Below are positions 49,364-59,657 of a stretch of 64,000 nucleotides of DNA, one piece after another. The notes below the pieces were generated by a model. That model had not been told where the DNA came from, ran no database searches, and saw only the letters and a list, made by a program, of their open reading frames with translations. The DNA comes from Argentina anserina. Its lineage: Eukaryota > Streptophyta > Magnoliopsida > Rosales > Rosaceae. Each line of letters starts with the position of its first letter. Positions within the stretch are counted from its first letter, which is position 1. The DNA is taken from positions 22,506,001 through 22,570,000 of the forward strand of contig NC_065872.1 in NCBI RefSeq assembly GCF_933775445.1. Reading direction: 5' to 3'. The position numbers and the translations under genes are program-made.

Positions 49364-50499
49364 GCAGGTGATATTTGAAGCAGTGCATGCCAGAGGCAGT
49401 TTATATATATTTTATGTTTTCACAATTATCCCTCGAGAATTAGTCTTCCCTGGGAGATTAACGTCATATATCTGCATAGTGTAGAAAAAGTACAGTTATG
49501 TTAAATTCAGATTAGGCTCTCATATGTGCATGAATTGATAGTAATGATCAATTGTATGACAGCATGGTAAACACAAGAAGGTGGAAAATAAGAAAAAAGG
49601 AAGAACTTTTTAAACATCCAGTCCTCCTAACCGAATATTTTAGGACTGTTGACCACCATAGGATTCACCATTTCTACTCGCCCTATGTTCGTGTCTTAAA
49701 ATTAGAAAATACCTATTAACCGCATTACTGGGTTAACAACTCTTGTTAAAAGATACATCAATAATTTTATAAATTTCATACAATACCCAGAAAGAGAAAA
49801 ATTGATGGAACTCAAGAATCCACTTTGGCCTAATGAAATCATTCACACACGTGAGTAAACGAGTTTCAACGCAGAAAATGAAGCCAATTCATTTTACAAG
49901 CAAAACTCAAATAAAAACCAAACATTTGGGTAGGAAAAATAGAAAATCATACCAGAGAGTAGCATACAGGTGACGAATCCTGGATTTAATACCATAATTT
50001 GTGAATGAGCAAAGAACAATCAGTCCAAACTGTCTTTACCATTTTGCAGGAAACCCATCACAACCTGCATCATTTCAAATCCAAAAATCAGAACAAGAAA
50101 GGAAAATATAAAACTCTACATGAAAAACAATAACCAACCTCCTTGCTTGTTTAGCTTTAATAGTAAAAGAAGAACCAATTTTCCTCTCGCTCCACCGCAC
50201 ACAAATCGCCACGATATTCTGAAACACAAAAGGCAAGTTAAAATGGGGCGATGATGGATGATGATTGATGAATGGAAGGAACAGGGAGATGAGATGAAAT
50301 GGTGTACGTACCCTGAACACTGGTAAGGCATTCAGGGAGACGAACAGAAGGGGGGAGCGTGAGAGACGACGACAATTCGTCACCCAATTATGTTTGAACA
50401 ATGTATATATTGTTATCGATCTCCTTCCACTCCCCCTCCCTCTCTCTTCTGATGATGAAGAAACCAATCAACTCCGAACGCCTCTCTCCCTCTCCTTCT
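49364..50499 (-). promoter_or_regulatory. Probable spliced 5' leader and promoter of PI4KG
   Basis: Reading on -, a GA/CT-rich first exon appears to end at TTCAGG before GTACGT near 50310. A candidate second exon starts after TTTGTGTTTCAG near 50222, and another AG border lies near 50065 (ATGATGCAG). Introns in the 5' UTR fit an otherwise intronless gene. Exon borders are candidates only; no transcript evidence is available. Confidence 0.45.
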
Positions 50500-50508
50500 A
50501 TTTTCGCC

Positions 50509-50918
50509 GGGAAAAACTTGCGTACAAACTAGTATGTACGCGTGCGTCCAAACTCTAGTTTATTTGTACACTTTAGGAATATAAATACATAATTTTAACC
50601 GTTCAAAAGTTTAGTTTATTACCAAAGATCATTTCTGTAAAATATCAACATAAACAAAAATCGTCTTCATAGTCGATTGCATCAAACAAATTGATGGTTG
50701 ATCATGAGATTACTAACTTTCACCATAACCGTTCATTTGTTTGATGCAGTCGACTATGAAGACGATTTTTGTTTATGTTGATCTTTTTATAGAAATGATT
50801 TTTAGTATTAAACTAAACTTTTGAACGGTTAAAATTATATATTTATATTCCCAAAATGTGCAAATAAACGAGAGTTTGGACGCACACGTACATGCTAGTT
50901 TGTACGCAAGTTTTTTCC
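50509..50918. mobile_element. Foldback Mutator-type MITE upstream of PI4KG
   Basis: The 9-bp duplication ATTTTCGCC lies at 50500-50508 and 50919-50927. The left end GGGAAAAACTTGCGTACAAA and the reverse complement of the right end, GGAAAAAACTTGCGTACAAA, differ at one base. The arms continue inverted for about 190 bp each (for example AAACAAAAATCGTCTTCATA, then TATGAAGACGATTTTTGTTT), leaving only a short loop. The whole 410-bp element could fold into one hairpin. Confidence 0.9.
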
Positions 50919-50927
50919 ATTTTCGCC

Positions 50928-51540
50928 TACTTATTTTTCCTTTTTTTGTATTTTTTTTTGTATTTCCTTCTATTTCCTTTTATTTTTCTTTTTCTACAAG
51001 TCATGCGCCAACGTATGGCTTGTCAACGGGCCGGACTGGGGCTTAATACATTTAGATAAATGACGGACCGAGTATTTTACAAATAGTAAGATCCAAGCCT
51101 CTCTATCTAAAGCGAGCCTTCTGGACTTTTACGGGACGGGCCTTACAGGCTTGTATTAGGAAAAAAAACTTATTTAAGGGTTTGGAACCCAACCAAGTTT
51201 GGAGTCTCATTCCTACGCCCGATTCAATCTATTAAAATAAAATGTCAATTAATACAAAACATTAGGGAATGAGGAACAAATCTAAATCCAAATGAGGAAC
51301 AAATCTAAATCCAAATGTGAAACAAATCTAAGTCAAACAAAGAAACAGAGAAAGAGAGAGACATTGTTGTGTCGTATGAGAGAAAAGAGAGTTGGGTTGA
51401 TGCATTGAGCTCGGGACTTGAATTTTAAAGGAGGAAAGAGCTGGGCTTTCTCAAAGCTTAAAACCAGATTTATGTCTTCAAAACAATAAAAGAATTCTTG
51501 GGAAACATTCTCTAAAAAAAGTCACAAATAAATTTTAAAT
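50928..51540. other. Intergenic sequence with GGGCC-rich patches
   Basis: ACGGGCCGGACTGG and TTTACGGGACGGGCCTTACA near 51020-51155 recur near 52690-52830 (TTTACGGGACGGGCCTTACG). They may be the two ends of one element holding the repeats between them. No gene is seen. Confidence 0.4.
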
Positions 51541-51544
51541 ATAT

Positions 51545-52640
51545 ATACCGATCATATCGGTTGGTGTCGATTGATCCCGAGAAATTTCCTTTATATAGTC
51601 ACTTCATAATGCGATAGTTTTAGTCTTAACCTAATATAAAGGTTATGATACATTAGTGGATACTTCGGCTATCGACAACTCCAGTTCGAAATATGGTCGA
51701 TCGACACCAGCAGATGTGATCGGTATATATATTTAGGGACCCCGTAAAAATTTCATCCATTTTGAACATAGTTTGACCATTCGTATTTACGGTCAACCAA
51801 AATAGATGTGTTTTGACATATTAAAACTCCATTAATCGAGGCTTTGCCAAATGAGTTTTCTCAATGCGACTGTGCATGATCAATGAAAAAAATTAGGTGA
51901 TTTTCAAATATGTAAACGGTTTTCGGCGTTCACATCTTTGTTATGGGTTCTCCCTCAGGGTATATTAGTGGTGTTTTCGGTTTATTGGAAATACCGACAG
52001 TCAAACGAGGTCCAAATTGGATTAAATTTTTACTGATCACATCGGCTAGTGTCGATCGATCCCGTGAAGTTTCCTTCATATAATCGCTTCATAATGCGAT
52101 AGTTTTATTCTAAACCTAATATAAAAGTTATGATACATTAGTGGACACTTCATCGATTGACAACTCTAATTCAAAATATGGTCGATCGTAAAAAAATATA
52201 CAGTAGTATATATATTTAGGGACTCAGTAAAAAATTCATCCGTTTTGGACATGTTTTGACCGTTCATACCTACGGTAAAAAAAGCATTTTGATATATTAA
52301 AACCCCATTGACCGGAACTTTGCCAAATGAGTTTTCTCGGTGCTACTGCGCACAACCGGTGATAAAAATTAGGTGATTTCAAATATGCAAACGACTTTCG
52401 GCGTTTGCATCTTTGTAATGGTTCCTCTCTTAAGACATATTAGTGGTGTTTTCTGTTTACTGGAAATTCCAACGGTCAGACGAGATCCGAATTGGATGAA
52501 ATTTTTACATGGTTACTAAATATATATAACGATTACATCGGCTGGTGTAAATCAATCTCGAGAAGTTTACTTCATATAGTTGCTTCATAATGCTACAATT
52601 TTATTTTAAATCTAGTATAAAGTTATAATATAAATGTCAC
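51545..52640 (+). repeat. Tandem repeat of about 480 bp, two units plus a partial third
   Basis: Unit 1 (about 51545-52030), unit 2 (about 52035-52525) and a partial unit 3 (about 52530-52640) share landmarks in order: CGATCATATCGG, TCATAATGCGATAGTTTTA, GGTCGATCG, TTTAGGGAC, TTTGCCAAATGAGTTTTCTC, TATTAGTGGTGTTTTC. Divergence between units is substantial. It looks like a dispersed repeat that duplicated in tandem. Confidence 0.8.
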
Positions 52641-52644
52641 AAAA

Positions 52645-53786
52645 ATTTTAAATCTAGTATTATGGACATATATAATTGATATTACTTGGCGGGCTTTTAC
52701 GGGACGGGCCTTACGGGCTTGACGGGCCAGGCCTTGCGGGCTTTTGATGGGCTGAGCCGGGTTTCACACCTCTAAATTAAGCCTGGCCCTCTACTCACGG
52801 AAGCGGGATTTGGTAGGCTTTTCACGGGCCGAGCCGGGTAAAAAATCATCGGCCTGCGGACCTCCGTGGACTTATCGGATCCGCGGGCTAAATGATGAGG
52901 CCTACGCCAACGTTTTTCTTTTTTGGTCAACAACCAACGTTTTCCTATTTCAAGGCTCTCCTGTGTGGTTATTTTGCATTGTGAACCTACCTATGGTCCT
53001 ATACTATTCATTTTTTTGTTTTGTTATAATATTGATTCTGAAGACACATGAGACTAGGAGGGTTGGGATTGTCTTATAATAGAACCACGCAACAAACACT
53101 ATCCGCACGTGAAATTGAAGTGTTATGAGTGCGTACTTAGCAACTAAGTATGTTGTCCAACTAAAAAACACATTGAATTAAAAAAAACTAGACTCACATA
53201 TTCTTTCAAAGCAGCAAATGAAAGATCAGTCTGGCCGAAAATCACACTGTGGACTAAAAATTATGTTTTAAAGCTTGAACCACTTCATGCGCAACAAACT
53301 CTAGGGTTTTCTAACCCTTTTGTACATCAGAAAATCAGTAGAGGTCTGTTGTATAAATAACATTCAAACTAAATTTGGTGAGGACCTTTGGTGTTTGGTT
53401 CTCGATCATCCTCAACTATCCCTAGCGTCGAAAAATTGAATCTTATGAGATCCAGTTCCCACCATTACTTTTTAAGAGAGTGGGTTTCCACATACAACGC
53501 TAATTGCTAAAGGATATAATTTGATTATGGACTTTAACAGTTTAACCCACCAATAACTGCGAACTGGAGCTGAACATGATCGTTCGAGAATATTTCTGGC
53601 GGCTAAGTCAGATCTCTCCTACATGAGTGTATTATGATTTATCGGAATTCAATATCTTACTATTTGTACCGCCAAGCAACCTATTTATAGGTGTATAATG
53701 ACTTTATCGATGAGCTTACTTGGAGGACAAGATGTTGACATTAACCCCGCTTTATGCTGTTCATTATCATCAACTCCGCCATGTTT
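52645..53786. other. Intergenic sequence
   Basis: Apart from the GGGCC-rich patch at 52690-52880, no gene or element end is recognised. Confidence 0.4.
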
Positions 53787-53878
53787 AGGAGTTAAATTGA
53801 CTCATTTGCAAGTTCGGCGTGCTAACTGACAATTATGACCAAATTTGGGGGTAAAAATTGGCAATTTTGCCCACAAAA
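53787..53878. mobile_element. Half-copy of the 18.3-kb Mutator-type MITE
   Basis: TTTAGGAGTTAAATTGACTC, CAAGTTCGGCGTGC, CCAAATTTGG and ATTGGCAATTTTGCC follow the order of the right half of the MITE at 18285-18696 (TTTAGGAGGTAAATTGACTC, CAAGTTCGGGGTGC, ACAATTTTGCC). The left half is missing. Confidence 0.7.
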
Positions 53879-54264
53879 TATAACAATTTTGTTCCGGGAT
53901 ATTATAGCTTTCTCCTATGTGTATCTTAACTTAAATAAATTTCATCTTTGGCGTCGATTATGCTTTGTTATAATAAATATGAATCTCTAATTCTTCAAGA
54001 TTCTATGTATGTATACTAGCATTTTGGTGCGGGGCGGGAGTGAAATGCCCACCGGTCAAAACCCAAACCCACCGCTGGAAATGCGACCGCCCAAGCTTAA
54101 GGCGAAGAGCGAAGGTTGAAGACGGATGGAATATTCCTTCTATTTTTCAAAAACGATTGTCGTTTGCTATGCCATACACACGTGAAACCACCTTTAATAG
54201 TTCAAATATGCTGGTTTAATTTTTGGAAATCCATCTTTTTATTGTTACGGTTATCATTTATATA

Positions 54265-55179
54265 CAGGCCCGCTCTCACCTGCGGGAAATTGTTGGGCTC
54301 ATATTGGGTCTAGTTCTCACCTGCGGGACCGAATTCACGGGATAGAAAGGAACGAAATCGTCCGAGCCATTGGATCTTAATTGAATTCATCAAACGGTGC
54401 AAATAACAAACTAAAATTTGTACCAGATCCCTCCTCTCTCTCTCTCGTCCTCACTCCTCTCTCAGTCTCTCATCCTTCATCTCCCTCTCATAGTCTTCTC
54501 TTTCCTTATTCTTCCTCCAAATTTCTAATCACCATATATCTTCCTCCTCATATATGTAATACTTCCTTCTTACGAACTTCAGATTGATTATTCATTCTCT
54601 TCTGAGTTTTTGTTGTTTGATATCCTTAGATGATAGATCTGTGGGGGAACCATTCCTAGAACCTAGAAGGCTCGAAGCTGTCCTGAGTTCATTTTCAACC
54701 ATGTCTTCTTCCTCATGTAGTGTTTAGGGAATCTAGGCTATTCCCAGAAAAGCTAATCTAGGCTATTAGAGATGTTTTTTTTTATGGAATATACATATTT
54801 GCATAGAAAATTACATAACCATTGATCTAAATTAATTTAGGCAGATTGCCCCATATGTTTTCCGGAAGCTCGGCTCGGATTAAATTCTAGCAATTTCATT
54901 TGGGCTCAAATCTTTGAAACCAGATCTGTATTTGTTAAAATCTAAGCTATCAATAGTGGAAGAATAAGAAAGAGAACTATGAGAGTGGGAGCTGGTAGGA
55001 TGAGAAACTGAGAAAGGAGTGAGGACGAGGAAAGAGAGAGAAAGGTAGCAGAGATCCGGTACAGACTTTTATTTTAAGGGTTTGATATTTCCACCGTTAA
55101 ATGAATTCAATAAAGATTCAACAGCTCAGATGATTTCGTCCCTTTCCCGTAAATTCTGTCCCGCAGGTGAGCGGGCCTG
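54265..55179. mobile_element. Foldback element with long inverted repeats, CAGGCCCGC ends
   Basis: The left end CAGGCCCGCTCTCACCTGCG and the reverse complement of the right end, CAGGCCCGCTCACCTGCGGG, agree apart from a 2-bp indel. The inverted match continues with gaps for about 150-200 bp through AACGAAATCGTC and TTGAATTCAT. Flanks CATTTATATA (54255-54264) and CATTTGTATA (55180-55189) are a 10-bp (or 9-bp) near-perfect duplication, as for Mutator-like elements. The interior has CT-rich and GA-rich runs and no clear protein. Confidence 0.75.
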
Positions 55180-55189
55180 CATTTGTATA

Positions 55190-57425
55190 TATCAAGTTTT
55201 ATTTTAGTATATATTATATATATATTTAATTAAAATATATTCTTTATCGGAAAAGCGGTCGCCTTATCGCGCCGATGCTTTCGCCTTGTATAAAGATTAA
55301 CAGGAAGAATGAAATCAAGTACAAACATATTTCATAACAAACTTGAAACAAATGTTATTCGATAAACAAATGAGAAAGTTCCCAACTACTTTTTATAACT
55401 TCTGTAACAAGGATCTCACATATAAGTTTTCTTCTTTATTCTTTGGACTTTCTTGAAACAATGGAAGACAATTGTATAAGTAGATACTTATAGGCACATT
55501 GGAATTTGGAATTAGTGTTATCGGTTTATACTTTTAATTTACTCTATGTTCCCTACCAGATAATAAGCCAGGTGTCGAATTAAAGGCCACCTTCAAGTAT
55601 AAGGGTCAAGTTATAGTGTAGTGGGATTATGAGTAGGAGATATCGTACCCAAGGTTGGAAAACTCTCTCTAGCTAGGAGAACCTAAGAGATGCTAAAAGA
55701 ATATGCAAATGTACAAGTCACAAATTAAGGCTGACAAGTGAACCCTTCATGGTGGATATATGCAAGATGGTGGAGTGATTCAAATTTGTTTCGGATGTAG
55801 AGTTACTTCTAAAAACTAAATGACTACTTAAAATGTAAACTAGGCTTACTATGCTAAACTAGATGTGATGAAATGGATGAGAGTTATGACTTAAGGTTTC
55901 CACCTCTAGCTTCTCTTTTGAACAATGATGCTACTAAATTGAATGATATCACTCAACTAGTCAATTTCTCTCTTTGTATCCCTCTCAGGTATGATAAGGG
56001 ACAATCTCCTTTGTTGGTATCAAGCAACTCTTCTCGGGTGTAATACTTAAACACTCAAGTCATGCATGTGAATCCGGTTAAGTAGCAAATGCATTACCCT
56101 AAGTGCATAAAGTTTGGAGATGAAGAAATCATGCAAACCAACAATGCTCATCTCTAAGTGATTGTAGTTCACAACTCTAACATGCACATATGATATGCTA
56201 TCATGCTTCAAACAACTAAGGTTAATCAAGCCTTAATCATTCATCATGTCATGGCAAGCAATCATACCCAAATTGATTAAGTTTAAGCATGAATGTTCAA
56301 CTTTTGAACTAGCATATTAGAGTGCTAATGAAAAGTGTATCAAACAAAATATTTACATCAATGTCATACAAGATTGGCTAGGGCTTTCAACCTAGCCCCA
56401 ACAAACTAACTACTCACTCATAATCAAATACACAAGCTTGAACATGATTATGAACATCAAAATAAAGAGAGGGTAAAGAGATAACTAGTGAAACTCAAAT
56501 TGAGGATAATATGGAGGATGAACTTATGGAGGTCTTGACATAGTGATGATGAATGTGGTGGTGGTGGTGGATCCTCAAAGATGCTAGACTCCTGTTCTGT
56601 CTCTATGCTTGATGATGGTGTATGAAATAGGTGAATGGTGGAGTGATGAAGCTTTGTGTTTTTGGAATGAGATGGATAGATGGAAATGTTATGGATTTGG
56701 TGGTGGTGGTAATGGAGGTTTCATGACGGAGAATGGTGGTGAAACAAATGTAGAGAAAAAGAGAGACAATGGTTATGGAAGAAGTCGGTGATGAAGGAGG
56801 AAATAAGTGGTGAGATATTGGTGAAATAATTGAGAGAAAAACCCCTTAGAGCCAGTTTTTCAACCCATAAGAGGCATTGGAGTGTGAAAATGCCCAAACT
56901 TTGCCCAAACTAAGGCCAAAAGTCAAAGAGAGGTATGATGGCTGCATGACTAGGTAATGATGGACCTAGAGGTGATGATTGCACCTAAAATCAAACATGA
57001 TTTTTGCATGAAAAATGAATGGTTTTTGGGTCTTGAGAAAAGCTATGTTGGTGTAGGGAAGAGAGCACAAGTGGTGGTGTAATTAAATCCCAACTAAAAA
57101 GTTAGAATCTAGTTGTGATAGAACAATGTGTTACTCCTCCTTAGAGTTGACCGGAAAAATGCATGGCATCACCAAAATTGGTGGTGCACCTCCAAAAGTG
57201 ATGATGCACTGCCATAACAATGCCGCTAAAAGTGGTGGTGCTTGGAAAATCGCCGAAATCTCACATTTTCTCCTCTTGTCAAAATATTCTACAAAACATG
57301 GAAATTGATTAGTCCATATTAAATTTAGCACATAGAACAAGTAAATTTCATGTTTTATGACGTTAGAATATATGAGAATTATGATCTTACACCAAACTGT
57401 ATAGGGTACTCGTGGGTACTCCATA
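55190..57425. other. Unclassified, probably LTR-retrotransposon-derived sequence
   Basis: The segment from about 55560 (AGTGTAGTGGGATTATGAGT, GATATCGTACCCAAGG) resembles non-coding parts of plant Tat/Athila elements, from memory. No ends, duplication or domain were found. Several TGGTGG-rich patches occur at 56540-56770. No gene is supported. Confidence 0.3.
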
Positions 57426-57749
57426 CTCCCCCCTTTAAATTTCTTTAAATTTCATCTATTAACCTGATGACTAGTGGTTTTGACATGTGGTTTTAAAAAA
57501 ACAATTATAAGTTCAACAACATAAATGATGTGATTTTTTAATTTTGTTAAAAATTACGTAATATAGAGCATTGACATATTAATTACACCAAATAAGACAA
57601 ATATTACAATTTGCAATCGGTTTTGTGTTCATTTTTATAATTAATTGATGAAATATGTAAATAAAATAATTATGACAGTTTTACACAATATTACACTATT
57701 ACATGAATAATGCCAAGTTGAGTATTATGTGTGAATATGAAAATTTACT

Positions 57750-58440
57750 ACATTTACAACTCAGTTGTCTTCAAATTTGTAAATAAGTCAGGAATATGTA
57801 AATATGGTCATGAGTAATATGACTCGTGACCATGTAATTATTGTCCTCATATTTGTAATAACAATGTAAAACATGTAATAATTTAGAATAACACCCAATT
57901 TCACAAATGAGGACTCTATCACATGAATGAGGACAATTTTGACTCGTTTTTGTAAATATAATAATTCACTACATTTACAACCCAATCGTCGTCAAATTTG
58001 TAATAAGAGTCATGAACATGTAAATATGGTCATGACCTTGTAATTACAACTTATAGAGATTTTTTACAAAAATATTTATCAATTGTCCTCATATTTGTAA
58101 TAACAATGTAAAAAAAGTAATAATTTAGAATCACCCAATTTCATAAATGAGTACTCTATTACATGAATAAGAGGACAATTTAGAGTCATTTTGTAAATAT
58201 AAAAAATACCACTTTTGCAACTCAATCGTCTTCAAATTTGTAAAATGAGTAACGAACATGTAAATATGGTCATGGTCTTGTGATTACAACTTATAAAATA
58301 TCTTTTACAATATTTTTATTCAATTATCTTGTATTCATAATAATGTTGTGGAAAATATAATTATTTAAAATACCACCCAATTACACAATTGAGAACTCTA
58401 TTACATGAATGAAGACACATGCTCTATATGCACAAAATTA
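57750..58440. repeat. Three-unit tandem repeat, about 235 bp per unit
   Basis: Units begin at about 57750, 57973 and 58211 with ACAACTCAGTTGTCTTCAAA-like text (ACAACCCAATCGTCGTCAAA, GCAACTCAATCGTCTTCAAA). Each continues through GTAAATATGGTCATG, TTGTAATAACAATGTA and ACCCAATT. Units are diverged, with indels. No coding potential. Confidence 0.78.
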
Positions 58441-59021
58441 TGAAAATTTACGCACTACAACAACATATTCATTGCAACATATGTAAACTGGTTCAAAAAT
58501 TTGTAAATATGATTTTAAGTAGTAAGTACCCAAATAGAATTAATTTTTACATCTACAGTATGATATTATCTTTATATAAGTGATTTTCTTATTTAATGAA
58601 AATTTACCTGAAATAGACCTCGGTTTTAATTGTTTTTAGAAAGTATTAATGATGTTGTTAATTGTAATAAATTACTCAATCAATCTTTTCCCTTTTAGAA
58701 TAAAACCTCACGATTGATTATTTTTTATTACACTGACTGGGTAAACAAGTCATGACATTTTCTCAAATATTTATAACCATTAGATTTATTACCGATCTAA
58801 TGGCTACAAATAATATAAAAACCACGGTATATGGTACCTCCTGGTACTGTAGAATGTTCCACCAGATAATTACATTTGGAAGCAGTGGCAGAACCAAACG
58901 ACATATATGAGGGGTATTACATGTAATTTTCTCAAGTTTGATTTAATTGAACCAAGTTAGAATGATAAAATACATGGATAGCCAAAATTTTGAAGGGTGC
59001 CATTGCACCTTTCGGCCATAG

Positions 59022-59625
59022 CTAGGAAGCACGGAAACGTGCCTACACCCACGTTTCCCGCTTCCGAAGCGGAACCACTATGGAAACGCGACGGAAACGT
59101 CCGGAAACGCTTGGAAACGCCCGAAAACGCTTGGAAACGCCCGGAAACGCTTGGAAACGCCCGGAAACGTGTTTCCAAAAAAATGTGTTTTGGAAACGCG
59201 GTGGAAAGGCGAGTTTCCGAATTGGAAACGCGGTCGAAACACGAGTTTCCAAAAAATAAAGGTTTTTTATGTTTATTTTTTATTTTTTAAATAAAGAACT
59301 AGACCTATCTTCGTCGAGTCAAATGACTTATTTCGACATATTTTTGACCTCCCGCTAAGTCGCCGACCCTCCTTCTCTCTTGTTGATACCTAGATCCCTT
59401 ATTATATTTGTATTATTTCGAATGTTGAACACCAAGTTATTTAAGTTATTTGAGAATTTGAGTTACTTAAACTAAAAATTTGTTATTATATTTATTTTTT
59501 GTATAATGTATATATTTTTTTATTTCGACGTTTTCAAAACATACCCGCTTCCTAAAATTTTTGAAAAACATGCTTCCACGTTTTCAAATGTTTCGCTTCC
59601 ACGTACCCGATTCCGTGCAACCTAG
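59022..59625. mobile_element. Inner hAT-type MITE (CTAGG ends) nested in the outer MITE
   Basis: The octamers GGCCATAG (59014-59021) and GGCTATAG (59626-59633) differ at one base. The end CTAGGAAGCACGGAAACG and the reverse complement of the right end, CTAGGTTGCACGGAATCG, match at 15 of 18. The interior carries the GGAAACG repeat on the left and inverted CGTTTTC words on the right. Confidence 0.82.
59080..59240. repeat. GGAAACGC(CC/TT) minisatellite
   Basis: A dozen or so copies of GGAAACG-type words, alternating as GGAAACGCTTGGAAACGCCC between about 59090 and 59175 and then loosening. It creates chance open frames on both strands. Confidence 0.85.
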
Positions 59626-59657
59626 GGCTATAGTGTAGCTTCGCCCCTGTTTGGAAG

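Larger units (their letters stand above)
58883..59649. mobile_element. Outer hAT-type MITE, interrupted by a second one
   Basis: TTTGGAAG at 58875-58882 and 59650-59657 is a perfect 8-bp duplication. The ends CAGTGGCAGAAC and the reverse complement of the right end, CAGGGGCGAAGC, match at 9 of 12. Without the inner element and its duplication the outer MITE is only about 155 bp. Confidence 0.82.

Noticed and set aside
51545..52640. CRISPR-like direct repeats
   Set aside because: Units are about 480 bp, diverged, lack unique spacers, and the genome is a plant nucleus.
58957..59290. Three overlapping frames rich in Arg/Phe or Lys/Glu
   Set aside because: They are translations of the GGAAACG minisatellite.
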